A stretch of 51,491 bases of DNA from Spirochaetaceae bacterium (GTDB lineage Bacteria; Spirochaetota; Spirochaetia; DSM-27196; SLAA01): positions 1 to 51,491 of the forward strand of contig REEM01000038.1 in the NCBI GenBank assembly GCA_007695055.1, given 5' to 3'. This document shows positions 18,201 to 24,655 of this stretch, one piece after another. The notes beneath the pieces are model-generated. The model saw nothing but the letters and a program-made list of their open reading frames with translations. It made no database searches and had not been told where the DNA came from. Numbering within the stretch: the stretch's first letter is position 1; every line of letters starts with the position of its first letter. Made by a program: the position numbers and the translations under genes.

Positions 18201-19252
18201 TGTCCACCCCCGTCGGTGTAGAGCTCCAGTACTCCGGCGCCTACATACACACGTAAGTCCGCCAGTTTCTCAGTGGTTTCGGTGGTTTCGGCGTTCTCAG
18301 AAGCCTCGGTACTCTCGGTGTACTCGGTATCCTGAACGGGCGTTTGTAGACCGGACTCAACCTCAGACCCGTTGAGCATAAGTCTTCCCAGTATCCCAGC
18401 CTGCAGATCCATCAGCAGCTCCGCCAATGGGTTTCTCAGAAGCAGTCGCATATCACCGGATAACGAACGGATATCGGAGGGTCCGGTCAGCAACAGCTGG
18501 TCGGCGTAGATGGCTCCATGGGTACTCGTCAGTCTGAGTTCAGCCTCGACATTCTCTAGGAACAGATCCCCGGAGTTGGTCGAGATTGACAATGCTCCAC
18601 GCATATCTGAATACCGCTGCGCACCCAGGGTTGTGTGAGCCGTAAGGGCCCCTTGGAACCCTTTCACCACTATCTCCCCCTGTCCGGCGGTCAAGACTGC
18701 TTCTCCGCTGACATTTTCAACCTGCAGCTCTCCGGACTCAGTTTCAAGCACAAGATCACCGACTGAGTCCATGACATGTACGCTGCCTGTGCCCGATACG
18801 AGCTGTAGCGGCCCGGAACTAACACCTTTCACGGAAATATCGCCATAGGTCGTGTTTGCAATTATGCGGAGATGCGGCGGCACCTTTAGATGGACACGCG
18901 CACGATCTAGAGATGCCCCCGGTGAGTCATCACCTACCACCCGAATCCGCAGCACGCCGCCGTCCCGTTCACTCTCTATACGGTACCGGGTCGGGAGATC
19001 TACCCCCTCTACCGAAATGTACAAGGCGTCCGGGTCGGCTTCAAAAAGCAATGATAGCGTCCGGCTGTTGATTGAGACTGTATGAATGCCAAAATAACGC
19101 GCGCCAGCAATCTCGCTGTACCCCAGAGCCGCTAACTGGGGCGCCAGGCTCATAAACAGTACACAGCCTAGCCACACGGCGGCACGACTCGAACACGGCC
19201 TTACGGGGTATCTATGGGACTGGGAACCTATTTGCTTCATCAACTTCACCAT
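18197..19252 (-). CDS. Exported DUF4097-like beta-strand repeat protein
   Basis: A 351-residue exported protein. A signal peptide after a basic region (about residues 24-43, ending SLAPQLAALG) leads to a body of repeated short beta strands with Gly-Asp/Ser turns (LVLETESGELQVENVSG, ALSISTNSGDLFLENVEA), the pattern of DUF4097 putative adhesins. A Thr/Glu-rich low-complexity stretch (about 310-335) separates a last strand pair. The family folds as a beta-helix and is often linked to envelope stress or surface contact. Its function is not established. GGGAG stands just before the ATG at 19252. Coupling by GTGA to a sugar transporter is unusual. Confidence 0.75.
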   Translation of the reverse strand: MVKLMKQIGSQSHRYPVRPCSSRAAVWLGCVLFMSLAPQLAALGYSEIAGARYFGIHTVSINSRTLSLLFEADPDALYISVEGVDLPTRYRIESERDGGVLRIRVVGDDSPGASLDRARVHLKVPPHLRIIANTTYGDISVKGVSSGPLQLVSGTGSVHVMDSVGDLVLETESGELQVENVSGEAVLTAGQGEIVVKGFQGALTAHTTLGAQRYSDMRGALSISTNSGDLFLENVEAELRLTSTHGAIYADQLLLTGPSDIRSLSGDMRLLLRNPLAELLMDLQAGILGRLMLNGSEVESGLQTPVQDTEYTESTEASENAETTETTEKLADLRVYVGAGVLELYTDGGGQ

Positions 19253-19289
19253 AATCTCCCACCTGCTAACCTGCCTCGACCTACCTGCC

Positions 19290-19814
19290 TCACCCTTCCG
19301 GAGGGCCCTTGTTCACATCATTGGTACCAAGGACCTCGGTCGAGCCTTTGGGCGTAGTTCGTCGAGCTCCGCTACGGCATTCCGTACACCCAAGGACATG
19401 AATATGCTTACGTCCCTCGCGCTCAAACATACGGGCAACCACGTAAGCATCTTTAGGGAGTGTAGCACGACAAACCGGACAGGTGCGAGCATTGGCTGCA
19501 GATGAGGAACCCGGTTTGCAGTAAGGGCAACCAAACATGTGAGTAATTGCGTCGCGCACCTCACCGCGCCGGGCCACACCTTGTGGGGCAGGAGGGCCCG
19601 AATACACGACCGTATGCACTCGCTCGCCTCGCCGAAGCATGGTACGACACAAGGGGCATGGGCGCAGAACCTCAAGTCCCTTGTTGCCGGAAACAGCTGC
19701 TCCGCTCGCGTGCGTCTTGCCACGAACTACCCCACCACCTTTGCCGAAACGCAGCAAACTGTAGATCAGGAGCGCGACCACAATACCAACGAAGGTGAGT
19801 ACGAAAAAATGGAT
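19290..19814 (-). CDS. Membrane-anchored zinc-ribbon protein with probable ATC start
   Basis: The protein has 174 residues from the proposed start, or 163 from the first conventional one (GTG 19781). From ATC 19814 the N-terminus is one continuous membrane helix (HFFVLTFVGIVVALLIYSLL) and AGGAGG lies exactly seven bases upstream. No ATG, GTG or TTG occurs in frame between an upstream in-frame TGA and GTG 19781, which would cut the helix in half. The soluble part carries four CxxC knuckles (CPLC, CPYC, CPVC, CTEC), enough for two zinc ribbons, ordered with long basic linkers. I do not recognise a named family. It is preceded by the divergent rsmI. Confidence 0.7.
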   Translation of the reverse strand: MHFFVLTFVGIVVALLIYSLLRFGKGGGVVRGKTHASGAAVSGNKGLEVLRPCPLCRTMLRRGERVHTVVYSGPPAPQGVARRGEVRDAITHMFGCPYCKPGSSSAANARTCPVCRATLPKDAYVVARMFEREGRKHIHVLGCTECRSGARRTTPKGSTEVLGTNDVNKGPPEG

Positions 19815-19868
19815 AGTAGAGCCTCCTGGTGACCTATCGGCGCAAATGGTAGTCGTACAATAGGGGGA

Positions 19869-19897
19869 TAGGCAAGCCGAGAGAGGGCGACTACACT
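19869..19897 (+). promoter_or_regulatory. Promoter for rsmI, predicted leaderless
   Basis: TAGGCA (19869-19874), 17-bp spacer, TACACT (19892-19897), 6 nt to the ATG of rsmI. No ribosome binding site precedes the ATG. Confidence 0.4.
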
Positions 19898-19903
19898 CAA
19901 TTC

Positions 19904-20584
19904 ATGGGTCGTGTATACGTAGTTGCTACACCAATTGGAAATCTGAAAGACATAACCTACCGCGCGGTTGAAATCCTCCATTCCGTGAATCTTATCCTAT
20001 GTGAGGACACAAGACATAGCCGCAAGCTGTTCCAAGCTTACGATATTCGAGCAGAACTCTGGAGCTGCCCACAGCAGCACCAACGCCGAGTTGCAGAACA
20101 GCTTTGCGAACGCCTGGGTGAGGACGGCGAAGCAGCCTATGTCAGCGACGCCGGAACTCCAGGAATTAGCGACCCAGGCAGTGCCCTGGTTGAGGTGCTC
20201 TACAAGGCTGGCCATGAAGTGGTACCTATTCCAGGCCCTTCCGCGCTCGCCGCAATCCTGAGTATTGACCCTTTCCCAGGAAAGACCGTAATTTTTGAAG
20301 GTTTTTTGTCGATCAAACGAGGAAAACGCCGATCTAGAATACAAGAGTTGCTTGTCAGCGGTGATAAGTTTATCCTGTACGAGTCACCGTATCGTATTGT
20401 TGCGGCACTGGCCGAGATTGCCAATGCCGAACCAGATCGGCAACTGATACTTGGCAGGGAAATGACTAAAATTCATGAGGAGTATCGTTTTGGCACGAGC
20501 GCTGAGATCCACAACGACTTCGCCCAACGTGATTCCGTTAAGGGTGAGTTTGCACTGCTTGTATCAGGTGCGAAAAAGCGTTAA
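19904..20584 (+). CDS. rsmI: 16S rRNA 2'-O-ribose C1402 methyltransferase RsmI
   Basis: A 226-residue SAM-dependent methyltransferase of the tetrapyrrole-methylase fold, slightly shorter than E. coli RsmI because the C-terminal domain is missing. The family opening VVATPIGNLKDITYRA is at 6-21, followed by CEDTRHSRKL, YVSDAGTPGISDPG and PIPGPSALAA, all RsmI signatures. It methylates the ribose of C1402 in the ribosomal P site. The start codon has no ribosome binding site but a promoter 6 nt upstream. Its TAA is shared with the -35 element of the flgM promoter. Confidence 0.95.
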   Translation: MGRVYVVATPIGNLKDITYRAVEILHSVNLILCEDTRHSRKLFQAYDIRAELWSCPQQHQRRVAEQLCERLGEDGEAAYVSDAGTPGISDPGSALVEVLYKAGHEVVPIPGPSALAAILSIDPFPGKTVIFEGFLSIKRGKRRSRIQELLVSGDKFILYESPYRIVAALAEIANAEPDRQLILGREMTKIHEEYRFGTSAEIHNDFAQRDSVKGEFALLVSGAKKR

Positions 20585-20608
20585 AATTAAGACACCGCAT
20601 GCCGATAC
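20582..20608 (+). promoter_or_regulatory. Sigma-28 (FliA) promoter of flgM
   Basis: TAAA at 20582-20585, spacer of exactly 15 bp, GCCGATAC at 20601-20608: eleven of twelve positions match the flagellar sigma-28 consensus. The TAAA lies on the stop codon of rsmI. The flgM start is 24 bp downstream, with GGAAGG between. Confidence 0.8.
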
Positions 20609-20632
20609 TACTATTGAAAGGAAGGCTCTGCG

Positions 20633-20917
20633 ATGACAATCGACAGGCTTGGTCCGATAGACCCGGTGCAAAAGTTTCAGAAAGCTCAAGGCGATGCAAA
20701 CGCTCGTCGTAAAGAAAGCGGTGACTCAATCGCATTCTCAGACGAAGCACGACTCAAGTCGGAGTTGCTACGAGCGCAAGATGCTGTACGCGCCGGACAA
20801 GACGTACGGGCGGACCGTATAGCCGAAGTTGCAAAAAAACTTGAGGATCCCAACTATATCGACAACAAGATTCTTGGTGTAGTTGCCGACCGGATAATGG
20901 ATGTCTTTGACTTATAA
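20633..20917 (+). CDS. flgM: FlgM-type anti-sigma-28 factor
   Basis: A 94-residue protein with the FlgM pattern: a disordered N-terminal third starting MTIDRLGPIDPV, a central DSIAFSDEARLKSEL resembling the D-x-V-x-l-S-x-e-A motif, and C-terminal helices with DVRADRIAEVAKKLEDPNYIDNKILGVVADRI, matching FlgM's r-x-e-K-v-a-e-l-k-x-x-I-x-x-G-x-Y motif. FlgM binds FliA and is exported through the flagellum once the hook is complete. The sigma-28 promoter upstream gives the usual negative feedback and supports the call independently. GGAAGG precedes the ATG by eight bases. Confidence 0.88.
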   Translation: MTIDRLGPIDPVQKFQKAQGDANARRKESGDSIAFSDEARLKSELLRAQDAVRAGQDVRADRIAEVAKKLEDPNYIDNKILGVVADRIMDVFDL

Positions 20918-20964
20918 GATCCTGCGTTAGCCCATGGCCGACGAATGCATTGGCCTGCCCTTGA

Positions 20965-20979
20965 GGCCGACTATCGGCC
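20965..20979. terminator. Small perfect hairpin between flgM and the ADH-like gene
   Basis: GGCCGA (20965-20970), loop CTA, TCGGCC (20974-20979). It lies 48 bp after the flgM stop. There is no T run, so it is at best a weak or factor-assisted end; it may just as well be a protein-binding palindrome. Confidence 0.3.
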
Positions 20980-21015
20980 ACAGTGGCAGAACGGACCTAA
21001 CAAGGCGGATGGCTG

Positions 21016-22167
21016 ATGCCGGATAGCGTTTTTCATGTACCCGCGCGAATCACTTTCGGCGTTGACGTACTCAATAGACTCGGCGTCATAGCTTCGTCTT
21101 ACGGAACCCGAGCTCTTCTTGTTACCGAACCTAATCTTCGTGATGCAGGGCATATTCGCAGAGTACAAGACCTTCTTTCAAAGAAAGGTATAGATGTAAT
21201 CCTCCACGATGAGCTCATGAGCGGTGCGCACGTTGGCTCAGTGGATGAGGCAATAGGGCTTGCTCGGGCTGGAAAGGTTCAAATGGTCATTGGGCTTGGA
21301 GGCATGAATGCGGTATTGGCCGCCCGTTGTGCCTCGGTTGCCGCTCCCAATCAGGAGGCCAGTAGCGCTTCGCTCCTGAACAGTGTGCCAAATCCTAAGG
21401 CTGCGCTCCCATGTATTGCCATTCCCACCGCGATCAGAGATCACTTTCTTTTTACCGAGGATGTTGTACTTGTCGACAGTTCTGCAAAGACTGCGCGCTC
21501 GGTACGTCTGGGGCCAAGTAGTATTCGTGAGGTGCTGGTAGATCCGCGCCTTAACCTGAGCCTTTCAAAGAAGGCGGTCGGCGCGGCTCTTCTGGACACG
21601 TTGGCAGCCGCCTGCGAGGGGTATTTTTCAAAAAGGAACACATTCCTCTCCGAGACCCTCTTTCTGGAGAGCTGCCGGGCCATCCATGATGCGGTTGAAC
21701 TCATACACAAACAGTCGGAGGATCTTCGAGGGCGATTTCGTGCATGTGAGGCAGGCATGGCCTGCGCAATTGCTTTGTCGTCCTCGGTGCAGGGACCCGC
21801 GGGTGCTCTAACCTATGCTATCAATGCGAAATACGCCATACCTAAGGCCTGGGTTGCTACTGTACTGTTGCCACACATGCTTGACTATGCCGTAGCACCA
21901 CGAACCGACCGAGTCGTAAAGGTTGCGGAAGCCCTTGGTGAGGAAGCCGACGGTCTAGACATTAACGACGACGCCAGCCGTGCAGCCTCCGCGGTGCGCC
22001 GGATGATGGGGCGCTTAGGGCTCACATCACGCTTACGGGACTTCGACATTCGCCTGGACGACATGTTCGAGATGTCCGAGATCGCGGCCGGATTCGAAAT
22101 GAGCGGGTACAGCCCGGTTGCACATTCTTCCGAGGACATCTACGAAATGGTTAAGGCTGCCTTTTAG
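21016..22167 (+). CDS. Iron-ADH-fold protein without catalytic residues (probable pseudoenzyme)
   Basis: The 383-residue sequence aligns end to end with iron-containing alcohol dehydrogenases: FHVPARITFGVDVLNRLG opening, ALLVTEP, DDMFEMSEIA and a near-C-terminal LPHMLDY. The functional motifs are gone. The cofactor motif GGGSxxD reads GLGGMNAV (93-100), TAGTGSE reads TAIRDHF (138-144), and of the four metal ligands only Asp194 remains: the DxxxH His is Ala198, and the HxxAH...PHG motif reads GALTY...PKA, so those His positions are Gly263 and Lys277. The frame is intact with normal codon use, so it is a maintained non-catalytic or re-purposed protein rather than a decaying gene. AAGGCGG precedes the start. 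It abuts the TrmH-type gene, 3 bp apart. Confidence 0.8.
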   Translation: MPDSVFHVPARITFGVDVLNRLGVIASSYGTRALLVTEPNLRDAGHIRRVQDLLSKKGIDVILHDELMSGAHVGSVDEAIGLARAGKVQMVIGLGGMNAVLAARCASVAAPNQEASSASLLNSVPNPKAALPCIAIPTAIRDHFLFTEDVVLVDSSAKTARSVRLGPSSIREVLVDPRLNLSLSKKAVGAALLDTLAAACEGYFSKRNTFLSETLFLESCRAIHDAVELIHKQSEDLRGRFRACEAGMACAIALSSSVQGPAGALTYAINAKYAIPKAWVATVLLPHMLDYAVAPRTDRVVKVAEALGEEADGLDINDDASRAASAVRRMMGRLGLTSRLRDFDIRLDDMFEMSEIAAGFEMSGYSPVAHSSEDIYEMVKAAF

Positions 22168-22170
22168 TCT

Positions 22171-23040
22171 GTGATCTCGCCACGTAAGTTCCGTCGTTTA
22201 CCCTACTCCACTCGACTACGAAAAAGTTACCGCATGGTGCTTGATCTGCAGCGGTGTCTTCGCCGTGGCGAACAGCCGGATACTGACATGGTGACGCTCT
22301 TGCACGCGGCCGCTGAACTCGGCCAGGAAGACGCCACTGCCGGGGAGGCCTCGGTATCGCTCGCTGCATTGGCAACAGCGCTGGCAGGAGACAAAGAAAC
22401 CACGCAGACTGGCCTTGAGTGGCTCTGTGACCGCGCAGCGGCCGCTCTTGAGACCCTGTGTGGCATAGCCCCAGCCGACTGGGATCTTCTTCCACCGCTC
22501 CAGCAGACGCAGCACCAGCAGCTTGCGCTGCTGCCACAGCCACATGAATCTGCGTCGGGCACCCTGCTTGAGTCGCCCACCCGACCGCAAACGGCCGCCC
22601 TCGCCGACATCAGCCTGTACCTTCAGGATCTGCGTTCGCCCTTTAATGTCGGATCAATCATCCGCAGCGCAGCCGCCTTCGGGTGTCGGGAGCTTTATCT
22701 GTCTCCGGGTTGCTCAAATGAACAGCACCCGCGCTGCCTGCGAGCTGCAATGGGAGCACACCACATGCTTGAAATCACGCGCATTTCTTTGAGCGAGCTG
22801 AGGGAGAGGCAGCCGGAGTCAACGGTTGTGGCCCTGGAAACCGGCGGAACTCCTATTAGCGAGTTTGTGTTTCCGCGGCAGGGAGTTCTGGTGCTGGGTA
22901 ACGAAGAACTAGGCATAGACTCATCAACGCTTGCCGCCCCGGATGCCCACCGGGTAAGCATTCCCTGCTATGGGGCCAAAGCGACCCTCAATGTAGGAGT
23001 TGCGGCGGGTATAGCTCTGTCCTGGTGGCGCGCCAGATAG
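22171..23040 (+). CDS. TrmH/SpoU-family RNA 2'-O-methyltransferase
   Basis: A 289-residue SPOUT methyltransferase. The catalytic C-terminal domain starts near residue 145 with YLQDLRSPFNVGSIIRSAAAFG (motif 1; Asn and Arg catalytic), then VLVLGNEELGI (motif 2) and IPCYGAKATLNVGVAAGIAL (motif 3), forming the trefoil knot that binds SAM. The first 140 residues are an Ala/Leu-rich helical region, not an obvious L30e-type domain. The RNA target (tRNA or 23S rRNA) is not decided by sequence. Translation begins at GTG 22171, immediately after the ADH-like stop. Confidence 0.88.
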   Translation: MISPRKFRRLPYSTRLRKSYRMVLDLQRCLRRGEQPDTDMVTLLHAAAELGQEDATAGEASVSLAALATALAGDKETTQTGLEWLCDRAAAALETLCGIAPADWDLLPPLQQTQHQQLALLPQPHESASGTLLESPTRPQTAALADISLYLQDLRSPFNVGSIIRSAAAFGCRELYLSPGCSNEQHPRCLRAAMGAHHMLEITRISLSELRERQPESTVVALETGGTPISEFVFPRQGVLVLGNEELGIDSSTLAAPDAHRVSIPCYGAKATLNVGVAAGIALSWWRAR

Positions 23041-23055
23041 CGGTGGTCGTGGTGT

Positions 23056-24540
23056 TTAAGCCCGCGCGTCGCGGTCAAAAGCCTCGGTGAGTCGCTCCTC
23101 AACCTTGAGGAGATCCGCTTCATTCTGCATTCGGAACTCACGCAGTGCTGGAAGGTAGACCTGGTCAAAGGAAAGGCTGTCTTGTTTGTAGTGGCAGAGA
23201 GTATTTGCCATGTACACCGCAAGGGTAACCTCTTGGAACTCATCAGGTGCATCAAGCGGGTGGTGGTGATACTTAATGGCATTCACTAAGGCGTCGGGAA
23301 AATTCCAGTTCTCAGCAACAATCCCGCCTATCTCTGCATGATTGACGCCGTTGGCCAGATCCTCAAAGAGCTCTACCGACAGTCCCTTATCGCGACAGAA
23401 GGCCTCCATTTTACCGTGGACTTCAGGATGCACTGACGAGAAAATGATTTTCCCCATGTCATGAAGAATGCCCCCAACGTATACATCATCTAACAGGTGT
23501 TTCTTACGGGTTATATTCTTGGTCAGGTTGTAGGCATAAAAGGCAGTGCGGTACGAATGCTCCCACAACTCTTTCGTTTCAGCAGTGTCCACACCCAAGA
23601 TCTTCTGAGTTCCGTATGAGTAAAGCAGATTGCGCAGCCCTCGCAAACCAACGAGCTTCACAGCCTCAACAATGTTATCTACCCGCTTTGGAAGCATAAA
23701 CTGTGCACTGTTGACAACCTTGAGCAGGTCAGCCGTAAGAGCCGGGTCCGTGGATATCTGGCGGGCTATTTCATTCAGTTCGGAGTCCGGGTCTGATATT
23801 GCTTTCTGTAAGTTGGTAATATTCTCAGGAAACCGTGGCAGACCTTCTATATACTTGGCCAGCTGATGTGAAATCATGTCAAGGTTCTCACTGCGCACCT
23901 CGGACATTGGTATGTTCAACTCGGCAATAGTCTCGCCGTTGCGCGAATCAATATCAAAGGCGTCTTCATCAAGTCCTATCTTCTTGAGCATGAGAACCAG
24001 TATTACAATACCCAGTCCAGCTCCCTCGGAGTCGTCTAGCACCGTGGTGAGCGCTTCCTCCAAGGAGTCAAATGCCCGTGAACGCGCAATGCGGTCATAT
24101 ACGCGAATTTGTTCTTTTTTATTGATCTCAGAGTTGTTTGCTACCGAAATTACCAGCTCGTTTCCACGTGCATGAAAGGTAATTTTTATGTAAAGACCGG
24201 CCTCTTTCTGCTTCTTCAAGTAGTAGTCGATATTGTCGAGTGTTTCCTGCTTGAATCTCTCCATACCAACTTGGTAGTCGGCGTCGGAGTTCATGTTCAA
24301 GCCTTTCTCTTGGAAGTAAACGCGCTTTGTGTTGGCCTTTTTGGCATTTACCGCAATCTCTCGCAAGCAGTAGGCCAAAGGGTCCCGCAACTTCTCTTGC
24401 CCCATTTCATTGAGGAACACGGCAAGCACGTCTTCTAACTGCACTTCGGTTTCATGAGGCAGGGTGTAGGTCTTTACGGTAATGGGAATACCGCTCCTGG
24501 CAGCCTGTAGGATTTTCTGTGTATCTACTTTCTTAGCCAT
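23056..24540 (-). CDS. GHKL ATPase-like / HDOD fusion regulator
   Basis: A 494-residue protein with two parts. Residues about 45-225 resemble a histidine-kinase-type ATPase: an N box (CLREIAVNAKKAN), a VISVANNSE segment where the Asp box would be, and a G2 box (SEGAGLGIVILVLMLKKIG). There is no dimerisation/His domain. Residues about 235-430 are an HDOD domain (ISHQLAKYIEGLPRFP, RQISTDPALTADLLKVVNSAQF, GLRGLRNLLYSY) with an HD pair in GGILHDMGKI. HDOD proteins act in signalling, often cyclic-di-GMP and motility, without confirmed hydrolase activity. A strong sigma-70 promoter drives the gene alone and gives about a 30-nt leader. Confidence 0.85.
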   Translation of the reverse strand: MAKKVDTQKILQAARSGIPITVKTYTLPHETEVQLEDVLAVFLNEMGQEKLRDPLAYCLREIAVNAKKANTKRVYFQEKGLNMNSDADYQVGMERFKQETLDNIDYYLKKQKEAGLYIKITFHARGNELVISVANNSEINKKEQIRVYDRIARSRAFDSLEEALTTVLDDSEGAGLGIVILVLMLKKIGLDEDAFDIDSRNGETIAELNIPMSEVRSENLDMISHQLAKYIEGLPRFPENITNLQKAISDPDSELNEIARQISTDPALTADLLKVVNSAQFMLPKRVDNIVEAVKLVGLRGLRNLLYSYGTQKILGVDTAETKELWEHSYRTAFYAYNLTKNITRKKHLLDDVYVGGILHDMGKIIFSSVHPEVHGKMEAFCRDKGLSVELFEDLANGVNHAEIGGIVAENWNFPDALVNAIKYHHHPLDAPDEFQEVTLAVYMANTLCHYKQDSLSFDQVYLPALREFRMQNEADLLKVEERLTEAFDRDARA

Positions 24541-24577
24541 ACTCGACCAGCACCTTTAGTTTATTTTGCTACTGAAG

Positions 24578-24605
24578 ATTATAGACTCCATATCCCTTGT
24601 GTCAA
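24578..24605 (-). promoter_or_regulatory. Consensus sigma-70 promoter of the GHKL-HDOD gene
   Basis: On the minus strand: TTGACA (24605-24600), 16-bp spacer, TATAAT (24583-24578), perfect at both boxes. The ATG is 37 nt after the -10 box, with AAAGGTG between, so this transcript has a normal leader. Confidence 0.85.
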
Positions 24606-24655
24606 GTTTTGCATGGATATCACGGCAAAGTTCACACCTTGTTCTCCATGTTGCC

